NCBI GenBank assembly: GCA_009760855.2
Contig: WPIO01000004.1
Location: 4,644,001-4,708,000, forward strand
Length of the DNA stretch: 64,000 nt
Direction: 5' to 3'
DNA from: Cristatella mucedo
Lineage: Eukaryota; Bryozoa; Phylactolaemata; Cristatellidae
A program made the position numbers and the translations under genes. Numbering within the stretch: the first letter of the stretch is position 1; each line of letters opens with the position of its first letter. This document shows, one piece after another, positions 47,531 through 58,400 of this stretch. Under the pieces are notes generated by a model. The model had not been told where the DNA came from, did not search any database, and saw nothing but the letters and a program-made list of their open reading frames with translations.

Positions 47531-48076
47531 GAATGAAGTACAACACCAGTAATGAAGAGCTCCGCCTACATTACTACGAAAACTCCAAGCCAGTTGAGCC
47601 AGTTGGGCTCAAGTATAGATCCAGTCGGATTCGACCAGCGCCAGCCATAGCGTACAAATAACCATCGTACGACGTCCAAACCACTACCTGCTGACTATTA
47701 CATTACTCGAACTTCTTATGCCGCTTAACCGTAGATTATAACATACTCGGTGCCTGGTCATTATAATTCTGGAACTACGATTCATGTCTAGGCCGTAATA
47801 ATTTGGTTCTTATGTAGCCGCCAACGTTTCAGTATGCCGTCGATTTCAATCCCGAGTCTAGGTTTTCCTCCGTCATCACTTCCCCTTCAGTAAATGCAGG
47901 TGGTCGAGAAAGGCATCGTGAAAATTGTTGGGGTCGTTAGAATGTCGAAGTCCGAGCCGCATTCTATGTCCAATATAAAAACCGTCCTGGAGTTATGTAC
48001 AACAAGATTCCCTAAAGACTTTTGACAGGTCGGTGGCGCCGTTTCATCCGACAGGGCTCTTCAAACCTACGATATG
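47531..48076. other. intergenic stretch without recognised features
   Basis: Nothing recognised. Confidence 0.5.
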
Positions 48077-48295
48077 CTAGGACTTGAGCCATCCGAAGAG
48101 AGATGCTCCACTCTCTCTGACCTCTGCTGTGACTCTCTGACCTCTGCTGTGACTCTCTGACCTCTGCTTGACGTCACGAGCCGCCAGTTCCTTTTCCCAG
48201 GGATGCAATTTTCCATGCTGCTGGAGCCAAGTAAGCACGCTTGAGCGAAAGAGTTTTCGACGGAATTCCTCCGCCTCTTTTAGCCGGATTTTCTT
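48077..48295 (-). other. candidate 3'-terminal coding exon, unknown
   Basis: An acceptor with a fair pyrimidine tract (AGCTTTCCCCAG) opens 72 codons ending in a stop. The peptide begins KKIRLKEAEEFRRKLFRSSV, continues LTWLQQHGKLHPWEKELAAR and ends SLFGWLKS. The A.EF..KL...VL..W pattern resembles the spaced-Trp helical repeats of Sfi1-type centrin-binding or coiled-coil ciliary proteins, a weak inference. A 20-base tandem repeat supplies the SESHSRGQRVTAEVRES part. Confidence 0.3.
48108..48170. repeat. 20-base tandem repeat, three copies
   Basis: CTCTCTGACCTCTGCTGTGA repeated three times, the last copy partial. Confidence 0.93.
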
Positions 48296-49613
48296 CTGGG
48301 GAAAGCTTAGCTGGAGGAGATGGCACTTCCGTTGACTTATAGATACCACGGATAGTCGTGGATACGTCGTAGGTGGACCGCGCTCGTTCCGCTCCGCAGC
48401 TCGCTTGCTGACTGCTTCTTCGACAGGAGGCGGTGCTAGGATTTTTTTTAACTTGGGCAGGCAAGACCCGCATAGCTTTTATGTTTGGGCAAGACCCGAA
48501 ATCGATGAAAAGTTATAGCACAAAACCGCAGTGCTCATCTTGAAACTATCCCGGCCGGTCGCTCATCGAGTGGAATTTGAACACACTTTCACACGTTTCA
48601 GCGTCGGCCGGTGGCGTAGGAATACGGGGTAGCCAATTTCATATCGTTGTTATAGGGGGGAGGGAGGGAGGGCGGGGCGATTAAATGCCCTCTCTTCCGG
48701 CTCCGTCACCGGCTTCAATCCCCATTGAGGCTCACGCTTGGGGCATCGGCTTTATGTTTAGTTTCGACCTCGCAAAGGTTGTGGTTTTCGAAAGGCTACA
48801 TTTGGACATTGTGTAGGCCTGTGTCGTCAGTCGTCGGTTTAGAGGCTTAGCTTCAGGCGCGAAATACAAAACTACCGAAGTCGGGCAGCTGTTCGGGGTG
48901 GCCTAACCAGTGTGTACGTCATCGCGTCTGTCAGATCCCAACGATAGTTCGGTTCCGGATGGGCTCTAGTTCAGCCAAATTAAAGCGGGCATCGGCGGTG
49001 TTGTCTGGCCGCTTGCACAGCCCCCCCCCACCCGTTAGCCACATTAATTCTCGCAGCCAGGCGGCCGGGTATCGAGACTCAGTTGCTTGTCCACTATGGA
49101 GGACGCCATCCTGCGGCCACCTATGGTCGCTAGCCGTAGCAAGTCGCTGAGCGATGTGGTCACAAACACGCTGCAGCGGCGGCCTCTCGCGAAAGTACTT
49201 AGGCCAGGCCATAAACGAAGCGCTCGTAACTGTGCTAGTCCTTGCCCGATGGGCGACAAATACAGGCGACGCCCCTAGCCTCGGAACGCGACTTGCCGGC
49301 TCAGCGCCGACATGCTGCCGTTAGAGCAACGCTGCAGCAACGAGGAGCGCCCATGCCTTAAAACTCTAGCGAGTTCGCGTCTGTAATGCAGAGCAGTCTA
49401 TTTGAAAGCTGGGGGTGGCGGGTTGCTGGTGATCCGCAGCATCGGCCAAAGCGAGCGACGGCCGTCGCACTACTAGAGCACCGCTGAAGAGTGGTTAGAT
49501 TACACCTGGCTTGAAGGCTAGTTAGATCCCAGCATACGACACAACTGCATACGACACAACTTCAGCTTTTATACAGCTTAACCGTGGATTACGGCTTGAC
49601 CAGTTCCTAGTCA
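48296..49613. other. intergenic stretch, partly GC-rich
   Basis: Frames at 49087-49278 (+) and 49212-48931 (-) overlap each other and show no known domain. A C run lies at 49021-49029. Confidence 0.4.
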
Positions 49614-49790
49614 TTATGGCACACTAGGTAAGGTGGTTGCTTTCCGAGGTCGTGGGTTCGATTCCTGTGGTGGGCGATCCTTTATCGCCATTTCAAGCGG
49701 TGGTGATAGCCGTAAAGGCTCTTCTGTCGCTATACAAAAAGAGGCTGTTTAATCAGCTAGGATTTATTTATTTATTTATTATAATTTCAG
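49614..49790 (+). mobile_element. tRNA-derived SINE, type 2
   Basis: ATGGCACACTAGGTAAGGTG, GAGGTCGTGGGTTCGATTCC, GTGATAGCCGTAAAGGCTCT, TCGCTATACAAAAAGAGG and a TTTATTTATT end. Confidence 0.9.
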
Positions 49791-49899
49791 AAGCTGCGGA
49801 TACTATTTCGGCAGTCTTGATCTGGCTTGATCGGGCAGGCCGCCCTGTCAATGTCAGCATTCAGTCAGGTCGCTACCGATCGTTCTAGCTTGGAAGAGC

Positions 49900-50590
49900 A
49901 GCAAGGTCAAATGAGCGGTACATCAAGGTTTTGTCGCTCACTTTTAGGTCACTTCATTCTTTGGCTCCAGCCTATGTATCAGATCTACCCCCCCCCCCAC
50001 CAGGCCAAGCATCGTACCACTCGCTTTTCGAAGTATATCTGTGGTTTGGTCCAGCGGTTAAGGTGCTCGCCACCGACCAAGGTCTGGCTGAGGTTGTGGG
50101 CTCGAGCCCGGAGGCATAAGTGAAGCGCCTGAATAGAGATTAAGTTCTCTTAGGACGCTATACAAATGAATTATATTTAATTATATACCAATACCTCGTA
50201 CAAGCCTCAAATCCTTTGGAGACCATGCATTTAGTTCGTATGCTTCCAAAGCCAGGAACTCACCCCCCCCCGACTTCCGTCGCGACATCCCCTGACATGA
50301 CCACATTTAAAACGAACTTAAAACGCACCTATTTAGGACAGCATTTAGTGGGTCCCTGTGATTCGTCCTTTGTGAACTCATGCAAGCTGACACTGCATGC
50401 TGCCACTAGCCACATTTGCATGCTGACCCTGCGCACGTCACCCCTGACCATGTTATTCATGTTGTTTATCAAGCATGATACCATTCATCATTCGATCGTG
50501 CTTCCTTTGCAGCAAATGTAAAGTGCCTAGAACGAGATTAAATTCTCTGAGGGCGCTTTGCAAAGTGTATTATTATTATTATTATTACAC
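49900..50590 (+). mobile_element. LINE family A 3' region split by a SINE
   Basis: TTTTGTCGCTCACTTTTAGG up to CCACTCGCTTTTCGAAGTAT, then a SINE, then CCTCGTACAAGCCTCAAATC through 3'UTR, hairpin and ATT units. Confidence 0.85.
50036..50190 (+). mobile_element. tRNA-derived SINE, type 1, nested in LINE A
   Basis: TGTGGTTTGGTCCAGCGGTT, GTTGTGGGCTCGAGCCCG, GCCTGAATAGAGATTAAG and CGCTATACAAATGAATTA. Confidence 0.9.
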
Positions 50591-50939
50591 ATATTAAGCC
50601 TTAAGCCCCGACGAGACTAAGTCGAGACGAAGGGTTTCCAAAAATTTTCGTGAGTTAGAGCTATGGCTAGAGTGACAAGTTAAAATAAAAAAAGAGATTT
50701 TTTAGAGGTGCTAAAGAGCTTTTCTAAACAAGTTCCAATGAAAAATGACCTGTGTCAGTGAACCTGCGGATTGCTGAAGTAGCCAGACTATGACTGATGT
50801 TCATTGTTCGCGGTGCCTGAATTATAACAGCTAGAAACTGATTATGTGATAATCTATCACTAAGGCACCAACGAAGTAGAGGCCGTGTAAGGGGCTGTTA
50901 GTGGTGCTTTCACAGTTGGTATTGGCATTTAAGCTCTAG

Positions 50940-51060
50940 CCGACAAAGGTCAAGGCGAATGCATCTTAGGACCGAGGTCGTAGACGAGTCCCGTGGCACG
51001 TAAAGCGAATAAATGGAGATTCAGTTCTCTAAGAGCGCTATACTAATGACAGTATTTACT
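50940..51060 (+). mobile_element. diverged SINE remnant
   Basis: ACCGAGGTCGTAGACGAGTC, then AATGGAGATTCAGTTCTCTA and AGCGCTATACTAATGAC. Confidence 0.6.
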
Positions 51061-51199
51061 TAGGCCGCAGAGCTGTTGGCGCACGTCATGGCCCTTATTG
51101 AAAGACTGTAACCCCTCTCCGTTGCTGTCTAGTGGAATTGTCTACGTTTATGAATATGGACTTGTCATGTTGGAGTACGATTGCTCTTCGTTGCTGCCT

Positions 51200-52350
51200 T
51201 ATTCGCTACTGTCCGCGAACCAGGGTGAATTGGTGCTGCGCTTACAAGTCGCTAGCCGAGATACACGGCTCACGCAGCGCGTCTGGCTGAGACTAGCGCC
51301 GTTAAGAGCGAGGTGTTTGCGGGCTAGTTCCGTCCTGACGCGGAAGTAGCACGCCCATTTGTAGCGCCGAGCTCGGCACAGCTGAGGCTTACCGCCCCCA
51401 CCCGTGCCAAAATGTCGCCTGCGCTCTTTCGCGCACGATCAACAAAGCTACTACTACTCGGAGTTGGCGGCGTCCGACAATAGCTTTTTGTGCGCACAAA
51501 AGGACGAAGCGGTCATTGCACGGCAACAGTGGCGTCCGCTCCACAGCGTCCGCTCCGCACTCGGCGTAGCCGCCGGGCGGTGCGCCGACCGATCGACGGG
51601 GCGCGACGCGTGAGAGGAGCGGCAGACCACTGCACGGCCGGCGCCTGAGGCGACCCTCGCAAGCGGTCGACGGAAAGTCGACTCGGCGAAAATAGCTGCC
51701 CGGTTTCCTCGAGGCTAGGGCCGCCTATACGAGCACGTGCGGCTGGTCCGATGCCAAAATCGGTCGCACCAAAGAGCAGCGAACACGTCGACTGGCCCTA
51801 GCTCTCGCAGCTGCTCGATTGAATTCTTGCGAACGCCTCTGGGCTTGGGGGGGCCACTTAGCCGCGAAGGCAATTGCAATTCTAGCAGCATGCGTGCGAA
51901 ATGGGAGCCCGATGTGTGGGAGCACTTCATCAGTCGATATTGCAGCCCACATCTCAGTAGACTAGTCCTGGCACTGTCCTAGTTTTTTTTTTTATATTAC
52001 TTCTATTGGAAAACCCTCTCAAAAGTTTGCTTTTTTGCGCAACGGGGCAGCCCTACTTGTGGTGACCTTGACCTTGACGGCGAGCGCTTGATTACGCTGC
52101 CCGCAACTGTGCGCTGGTTGCTGTTGTAGAGCGTTAATAGCGGCTCCCGACTAAGTCGTCCGAGCTATCGCAACGCAACGCAAGCTCCTGGCGCTGCTAG
52201 AAATCACGGCGGCGAAACTGATGCTGGCACAAATGGTACCTCAAAGCATGGCTAACGAATCGCAAAGGCGGCTCGTATGCGCTGGTATGCAGACGACGAA
52301 GAACGCAACAGCAGTCCATGTTGCCCTTGAACAACAGAGAAATATCCTCA
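51200..52350. other. CpG-rich patch, possible orphan promoter
   Basis: Markedly CpG-rich between about 51230 and 51950, free of LINEs and SINEs, with only short frames (69-81 codons) of odd composition. It could be a promoter or an undetected first exon; direction unknown. Confidence 0.3.
52063..52077. promoter_or_regulatory. tandem nuclear-receptor-like half sites
   Basis: TGACCTTGACCTTGA holds two overlapping copies of TGACCTTGA, the complement of the extended ERR/SF-1-type site TCAAGGTCA. Function is inferred from the motif only. Confidence 0.35.
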
Positions 52351-54039
52351 TTGCCGCCAAGAATTCATCAGACTGAATTCAATTCCAGACTTAAATTGTC
52401 TGACAAGCTAAAGCAAGCGCCGGCGAGAGAGCGTTTGCTCCGTGCAGAGACATGCCGTTTGTTATATTTCATGTAATCATAGCCTCCTCTTTTATACCGA
52501 AGCCTTTGATTAGAGTACATGCGATTCCTGATATTAATGTCATTCATAACGCAGACACCGCTAAAAGACTCACGGCTACCGTTACGAACGCGAGCAGTCG
52601 AAAGAACCAAGTCTCTCGCAAAACAATAGGAAAGTAACGGTCGTTATATCGCAGCCCCAGGATCGACACTTCAAGCGACCTTGAAGCGCAGCTTCAGAGA
52701 AACTTGCACGCTATTCCAACGCAAGCCGATGTGCAGCCAATATCTTAAAAGCAGCAACCGAAGTAATTGCCGAAATACTTCAGAAATAAGTCCCTAAGCG
52801 TGAGTGAAGCGTCTAGCTCTATTCAAATGCAACTGTTACCATCTGACAAGTTCACATAAACACCAGTACAAGGATAAGATACCTTCGACTTTTGGCTTCC
52901 GATTGAGCCAGTTTTCAAGACAATGATCCCTCTGTGACTTCTAAGCTTATGAATTATGTGTTAACTAATATTCATTATTTGGGGCCGAACCACTAAGAAA
53001 CTCTCGGGGCAGCGACAATTCAGATCCGATTACCACCCATCTTGCATTCACTGACTCGGCCACCATTGGACGGTTATCGCAAGAAATCTAAAGTGGAGTA
53101 TAAGATAGCTATACGCGTTGGTAATCATGATAATGCCAATACATTTTGACAGCGCCCTCAGAGAACTCTATTTCTCTTTGTAGGCACTTTACATATGCTA
53201 CATATGAAGTGTTCGGCTGCCTCCTCATCCTGTGTATCAGGCTGTCACTTAAAATCTACGAAGGATCTTCAGATGCCAGCTTCACGTGTGTTGTCTGTGC
53301 ACTTATCATTGTAAGTCTTCGCTGCATCGAGCTTGGCTTCAACGCATCGTCGCATTTGTCGGTTTACAGGATCTCCAGGCCAACGGCACGTCAATGAGTG
53401 CAGATGGAGGCGAATACCTTGGGAGTCACTTGGTATCTCATAAGGTAACTAAAGCGGTCTCAGCCTAGAACCTGAATAGTTCACACAGCGCCAGGAGGAG
53501 CGAATTTACATGCCCAGTTGCACGAGCCATTGGCGATTATCGCGTTTTTCGTTGATGTTTACTCGTGCAAACAAGTCTTGTCGACGTTATTTATAATCAG
53601 TAAGAGTTCGCCATTGACAATGTCCAGCAGATCTCGTAGCTGAGCAGTGAGCACACACCCACGGGCAGATATTCGAAACGCAGTGAACAAATACCTTTGT
53701 ACAAATCGAGGAGGAGAAAGTCCGACCCATTCGCTTTTTATGAGTCGCATATTCTATAAGCGCAAGTGAGCATTTCGTAACAACATGGCGGGTAGAGGTG
53801 CGACTTTGCGAAGGTCATGACACTGGTTTCGCCAAATTCAAACCTCAACGGTATAATAATAGACTAAGCCATGTAGGCATCGTGATAATTAAAAGAATAG
53901 GCTTCGCTAAGCCCACGGAGACGGGAAGAAGACCAGCTGCAATTGAATAAACGTTAACGTCGTGATACTATCTAGCACAAATATCCTTTCTTGGTAAAAT
54001 ACCACTATAATTAGCTAGGTTAGTTTGTCGGTTGGTCCG
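52351..54039. other. intergenic stretch with one SINE/LINE tail
   Basis: A minus-strand tail lies at about 53150-53205 (AGCGCCCTCAGAGAACTC...GCACTTTACATATGC). A YY1-like ACATGGCGGG is at about 53785. No gene recognised. Confidence 0.45.
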
Positions 54040-54555
54040 TTAGTTAGAAGGTTCTGCCATTCACTTTTTAGTTCCCTTCGTTCTTTGGCTCCGGCCTACC
54101 TATCTGATTTATTCCCAGCCAAGATAAGCATCGTACCGCCTGCTTTTCTGAATCTAATCGTTTACCTATACCTCGTACGAACCTCAAATCTTTAGGAGGC
54201 CGTGCCTTAATTCGTATGCTCGTAAAGCCTGAAGCTCAGTTTCGACTGGCATTACATCCCCTGACTTGTCAACATTAGAAAAGAAGCTAAAACGATACCT
54301 ACTTATCATAACATCTAATGGGCCCTTGTGATTCGTCCTTTGTGTACTTATGCATGCTGACGCAGTGCATTCTACCACTAACCATATTTGCATGTTGACC
54401 CTGTGCATGTCACTTCTAACTATGTTATACTTGTTGTCATTGAGCAATTGACCACTAAACATTCGATAATGCTTCCTTTGCAGCTAATGTAAAATGCCTA
54501 GAAAGAGACTGAGTTCTCTGAGGGCGCTAAAACAAATGCATTACTATTATTTATA
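54040..54555 (+). mobile_element. LINE family A 3' region
   Basis: AAGGTTCTGCCATTCAC, CTTTGGCTCCGGCCTACC, CCTCGTACGAACCTCAAATC, CCTGAAGCTCAGTTTCG, 3'UTR and hairpin. Decayed. Confidence 0.85.
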
Positions 54556-54704
54556 ACCCGCTTATCTGTCCTTGACAACGCGCTTATATTATGTTCTTCC
54601 TGAGGTATTTATAGTTTTTTAATTTGCACACGCAGCTGCAATATGCGCTTAAATAGTGGAAATCTTTACTAACTAAAGTGCAAAAGTCCGCTGCCCACCA
54701 TCGC

Positions 54705-54752
54705 GAAGCAAGATGGCGCCTCTGCGTCGTGAAGCAAGATGGCTGAGTGTTG
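54705..54752 (+). promoter_or_regulatory. duplicated YY1-like sites
   Basis: CGAAGCAAGATGGCGCC and CGTGAAGCAAGATGGCTGAG lie about 25 bases apart, about 1.4 kb before the ARFGEF start. They might mark an upstream promoter, but a related AGCAAGATGG/AGCAAGACGG pair on the minus strand at 63110-63160 suggests a repeat. Confidence 0.25.
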
Positions 54753-54899
54753 TCTTCCGTGACGTGTATTTCCTCGAGTGATATTTAATATACGTGCAGT
54801 GTACGTCTACCGTGGCTCAGCGAAGCGAGTCCACAGGCAGTGAGCTGCTCGTTTAATATTGAAACGCTATAACTTCACCTGACTAAGAACTTACAAGGG

Positions 54900-55110
54900 T
54901 TGTTTAAAAGGTGGTCACGTCATTCGTGCAGACTGAGTTCTCCGTTTGTTGTCACCCGAAGTAAAAACTGGCGCGTTTTGCAGCGCTTCAGCTCCGACGA
55001 GCTGAGTTGGCTTATTGAAAAGCTGTCAGAGATGACGCATGACCGGGCGTGCTCGGCAGCAGCAGCAGCAGCGGACAGCGGACACTCAGGCCTGCCTCTC
55101 AAAGCCAAGT
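54900..55110 (+). other. possible coding fragment
   Basis: After an acceptor-like GCGCGTTTTGCAG a frame reads RFSSDELSWLIEKLSEMTHD and runs into an alanine stretch before a LINE tail. The start resembles Myb/SANT-like domains of transposases, but the match is short. No donor. Confidence 0.18.
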
Positions 55111-55530
55111 TGAAGTTTTTCGTGATTTTTTTTACGAGTGCAAGCTTTATATTTGCAAAAGGCCCCAAGAGAACTACATCGCTGGCTAGGCAAAGTGCAT
55201 AAAGTGCTGCCAAGGAAGCCCGTCAATTGGTTCGAGATAGCGCACACAGTGTAAGCACCCAAAAGCGCACAAACAACAATTTCTGCAGATCTAGCGAATG
55301 CTACGAGAAGCAGGTGCATTGAAAGATTTTTTTTAAATGTTTTCCAGTCAGGGAAGGCGGCGGCGACCACCGGAAGTGAATTCCGGGCTGCGGGAGCCCG
55401 CACACGAGCTACAGGCACGGTTCCCGAAGGATTTGAGGTTGGCAATGAGGCGCAGTTAAACGGCTCGAGTCAGACGTTTGCGTATTAAAATGCCTAGCCT
55501 GGTTGGGAAGTGGTTCGGATAGATTGATCC
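55110..55530 (-). mobile_element. LINE family A 3' region, antisense, divergent
   Basis: The minus-strand frame 55445-55086 keeps the relics VPVARVRAPAARNSLP and FPDWKTFKKNLSMHLLL, next to a decayed tail. More GC-rich than other copies. Confidence 0.72.
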
Positions 55531-56004
55531 GTGCCTTTGCAAGAGAATGACACGGTAGTAAGCGTTCTTATACAATTTCGTATGCCACAAAATTATAAAA
55601 ATGGCCCTTAGTCCTCACAAACTTCACTAGTGTAATTATGACAGTGCTACAATCGAAATTTACCAAATAAAAAAGGACGAATTCACCAACCGGATACGGC
55701 TGCCCGGGAGACCATGCAGTCAGTCGGCGAGGAACTGCACTCGCATTCATTAGTTGCCTGCCTCCGGAAGTTGGTACCGCCGCCAGCTAGGAATCCAAGA
55801 TAGGGAGGCGGCGCTGCATCCGGGTTTGAAGGCTGAGTACGCACGCCCACCACCTGCTTTACTCTCGTCCATATTTCTTCCGTCATAAGAACCGGCACCA
55901 CTTTTACAGCATAGCTTTAGAACTCTAGACACTTTTTATCATTATCTACTCGGAGTGTCTGAAAAATCAGCTGAAACGCAACAAAAGCAGGAAGCCACGT
56001 AGCG

Positions 56005-56149
56005 GACCTGCTCGCGGAAGTAGTCACGTGACGACACTAACATGGCAGCGTCGGGGTAGCCGACCGGGGTGTGGACCTGGACCTGGACCGTTGTTTTCCC
56101 TGGATTAATTATGCGAGCTCCTTTCTGGACGCGTTAGTGACGCAGAAGT
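56005..56149 (+). promoter_or_regulatory. compact promoter/5'UTR of the ARFGEF gene
   Basis: The 145 bases before the ARFGEF start codon hold a cluster of housekeeping-type motifs. There is an ETS-like GCGGAAGTAG at 56013-56022 and a perfect palindromic E-box, GTCACGTGAC, at 56023-56032. A YY1-like AACATGGCAGC follows at about 56039-56049. Then come three GGACCT-type hexamers in tandem (about 56073-56089). There is no TATA box. The factor names are inferred from consensus sites only. Confidence 0.5.
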
Positions 56150-56273
56150 ATGAACGAGAAGAAGGAGGCTCGGGAAATGTTTTTGACCCGCACGTTGGAG
56201 AAAATTCTTGCGGACAAGGACATTAAGAAATCTCACCATTCGCAACTCAAAATCGCCTGCCAAGTTGCGCTCG
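56150..56273 (+). CDS. ARFGEF1: ARFGEF1/2 (BIG1/BIG2) exon 1
   Basis: The exon starts at ATG 56150 and encodes 41 residues plus one base: [20 protein letters not shown], then [21 protein letters not shown]. This is very close to the N-terminus of human BIG1/BIG2 ([24 protein letters not shown]...). It ends at the donor CTCG|GTAAGA in phase 1. The protein is a large brefeldin-A-inhibited guanine-nucleotide exchange factor that activates ARF GTPases on trans-Golgi and endosomal membranes. This exon begins the N-terminal DCB (dimerisation and cyclophilin-binding) region. The catalytic Sec7 domain lies outside the window. Vertebrate ARFGEF1 and ARFGEF2 cannot be told apart from this piece, and invertebrates usually have one gene. 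Confidence 0.93.
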
Positions 56274-56458
56274 GTAAGAAGTCGCCGATGACTCGCGGTA
56301 TATGAGCAGCATGATCAAATGATCGTTCCCAGGGCTGCTTCTTCGCAGTTCACCTTATTCGCTTCGCACTCAGTTAATGTTCCCGATGTGCTGACTTATC
56401 CAGACGCTATTGCTCGTCGTCCGTGCCTGCCTGACTTTGCCGCTCATTTAATTTGTAG

Positions 56459-56489
56459 AAGAAATAAAGAAGGACGTGAGTATTCACAG
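56459..56489 (+). CDS. ARFGEF1: ARFGEF exon 2 (31-base micro-exon)
   Basis: A 31-base exon follows the acceptor TTTAATTTGTAG and precedes the donor CACAG|GTGAGC. Joined to exon 1 it completes the glutamate codon and reads EEIKKDVSIH plus two bases, matching the conserved EEIK that follows the same point in human BIG1. An internal GTGAGT offers a 17-base alternative, but that version would run into a TGA at the next exon. Only the 31-base form keeps phase with exon 3. Confidence 0.8.
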
Positions 56490-57108
56490 GTGAGCCAAGG
56501 CCTTACTTGGGATGAGTGGGTAGGGTGCAGCCGCACATCGTTTGAAAACGTCGGGCCCAATGGGATTGTCGCTTCGCTTTCCCCTCTGCATGGATACGCA
56601 TCATTGACTGCCAACTGCTGCCACCCCGGTAATGGGCATCTGCGTAATAGGGCGCTACCATAAGCAATCCGCCCGCGCAGTGCTGCGCTAGGGCATCTTG
56701 CATGCAGCTGTAAGCGGTAATCGCAGGCTGCCATCTTCAGTGTCTGGCAGTTCAGCGAATGATTGGGCTAAAAAAAAAGTCGATCCGACAGTGCACAGCT
56801 AAGCATCTAGTTAGGTGAAACGATGAAAGAGACAAGGAGTGATTTCTGACACCCTGTACCTAAGTCAAAAGCGGCTGTGGTGATTCCCAACTGCATGTTG
56901 CGTTGCTGTTTTTGCGAAATTGCTGGCTGCTTCGTCGGCTTCCTTGCCCCATTGGTTAGTTTAGGCGATCATTAAGTGCTGTCTTACGTCCTGTTGTTTG
57001 ATTGCTCGAAGTGAAACCAAATCCGTATCTAGGGAAACGAATCTGTTAATTGGGCATATACAGACAAGGTCTAGGCAATGTTCCAATACATATTAGGCAA
57101 TATTCCAA

Positions 57109-57114
<6 letters not shown>

Positions 57115-57142
<28 letters not shown>
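57115..57142. repeat. (TA)n tract
   Basis: About thirteen TA units just 5' of the family-B LINE. Confidence 0.95.
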
Positions 57143-57146
<4 letters not shown>

Positions 57147-58400
57147 ATGTATAAGCAAAGTTCCAGCCAAGTTTGGCTGACGCACATGCTTGGCAAGAGA
57201 TATTTCAATCCGTGTCGTGTGGGGGTCAGGTCTCAGACATGAGAAGGGTCACCTGTGGAGTCCCTCAAGGGTCTGTACTTGGTCCCTTGCTGTTCTTCAT
57301 TTATACGCAACCTCTGGGAAAAGTGATCAAGGCCCATGGAATAAGATTTCACTTCTATGCTGACGATACTCAGTTGTATTTGTCATTTAAACCGTCGGAA
57401 TCTGCTGCAGCAACTGAGAAACTGAATGCTTGCCTTGCCGATATTCGATCCTGGATGTCGGAAAACTTCCTGAAATTAAATGACGATAAAACCGAACTGC
57501 TTCTCATAGGACACCCTAAGCATGTGGCTGGATTAAAAGGCTTTGCTGTTCTAATAGGCGATGCTATTGTGCGACCTTCACCACGTGCTCGTAATCTAGG
57601 TGTCGTGTTCGACAGCTGCCTCAATTTCAAAAGCTTCGTTCAGAAGACTGCCTCTACAGCTAGCCATCACATCCGATCCCTATCCAAGATTAGAAGCTGT
57701 CTCCCACAGTGGCTTGTAAAAAATTTAACTAGCTCTTTAGTTCTGTCTCGGCTTGATTATTGTAATTCCCTTTTGGCTGGGCTACCAAAGAAAGCTATTA
57801 TGCCACTACAGCGGACTATGACTATGGCTGCAAGGCTGGTCTTCAAGTCCCAGCGGTTTGAGCACGTGTCACCTTTGCTGGAAGAGCTAGGATGGTTGCC
57901 GGCTGAGCAAAGGATACAGAGCAAAGTTCTTACGCTGACCCACAAGGCCTGCCACGGCTTGGCTCCTTCATACCTAGCTGAACTGCTGCATCAGTTTCAG
58001 CCTGTTCGTGCCCTCAGGTCCCGTGTGGACAATAAATTAGCTGTCCCATTCCTCTGCTTAAAGACAGTTGGCGACAGAAGCTTTAGCTCTGCAGGTCCTA
58101 GACTGTGGAACTCGCTTCCACAATTCTTACGCAACGACATCTACTCTCCAACTGCCGACTATGGCACATCTTTTTCAGCGGTCCTGAACTGCTACTTCTA
58201 TGCTACTCACTACCTCAACTGCTCTCCTAACTCTGCTATGCTTCCCACTTTCTCTTTGTTGCGTGAGACGAAGTCTGTTGGCTACCGAATGCGTACCGAA
58301 AGCCGCTTAGGCTGTGAGTGCTCTATACAAAACTCTCCTGCGTAACACCCACATGGTCTTTATGACTTTGTGGAGTTACTGACGGAGATACATATTTCAT
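57143..58400 (+). mobile_element. LINE family B copy, 5'-truncated, best preserved
   Basis: It holds the 390-codon frame 57173-58345 and a short 3'UTR ending near GGAGTTACTGACGGAGATAC. Other family-B copies end in (TACAT)-type repeats. Located in ARFGEF intron 2, sense. Confidence 0.88.
57173..58345 (+). CDS. family B LINE reverse transcriptase (C-terminal 390 residues)
   Basis: An uninterrupted frame with RT blocks [20 protein letters not shown], the catalytic [57 protein letters not shown] and [17 protein letters not shown]. The C-terminal part reads [22 protein letters not shown] and ends [10 protein letters not shown]. The N-terminal palm blocks and the endonuclease are missing through 5' truncation; the first residues before VPQGS are non-family sequence. 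The open 390 codons point to young age. CR1/L2-like, distinct from family A. Confidence 0.88.
   Translation: MADAHAWQEIFQSVSCGGQVSDMRRVTCGVPQGSVLGPLLFFIYTQPLGKVIKAHGIRFHFYADDTQLYLSFKPSESAAATEKLNACLADIRSWMSENFLKLNDDKTELLLIGHPKHVAGLKGFAVLIGDAIVRPSPRARNLGVVFDSCLNFKSFVQKTASTASHHIRSLSKIRSCLPQWLVKNLTSSLVLSRLDYCNSLLAGLPKKAIMPLQRTMTMAARLVFKSQRFEHVSPLLEELGWLPAEQRIQSKVLTLTHKACHGLAPSYLAELLHQFQPVRALRSRVDNKLAVPFLCLKTVGDRSFSSAGPRLWNSLPQFLRNDIYSPTADYGTSFSAVLNCYFYATHYLNCSPNSAMLPTFSLLRETKSVGYRMRTESRLGCECSIQNSPA

Noticed and set aside
48108-48170. Regularly spaced repeats as a CRISPR array
   Set aside because: Head-to-tail minisatellite without spacers in a eukaryotic genome.
56471-56480. 17-base version of ARFGEF exon 2 ending at the internal GTGAGT
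   Set aside because: It would put exon 3 in a phase with an immediate TGA.
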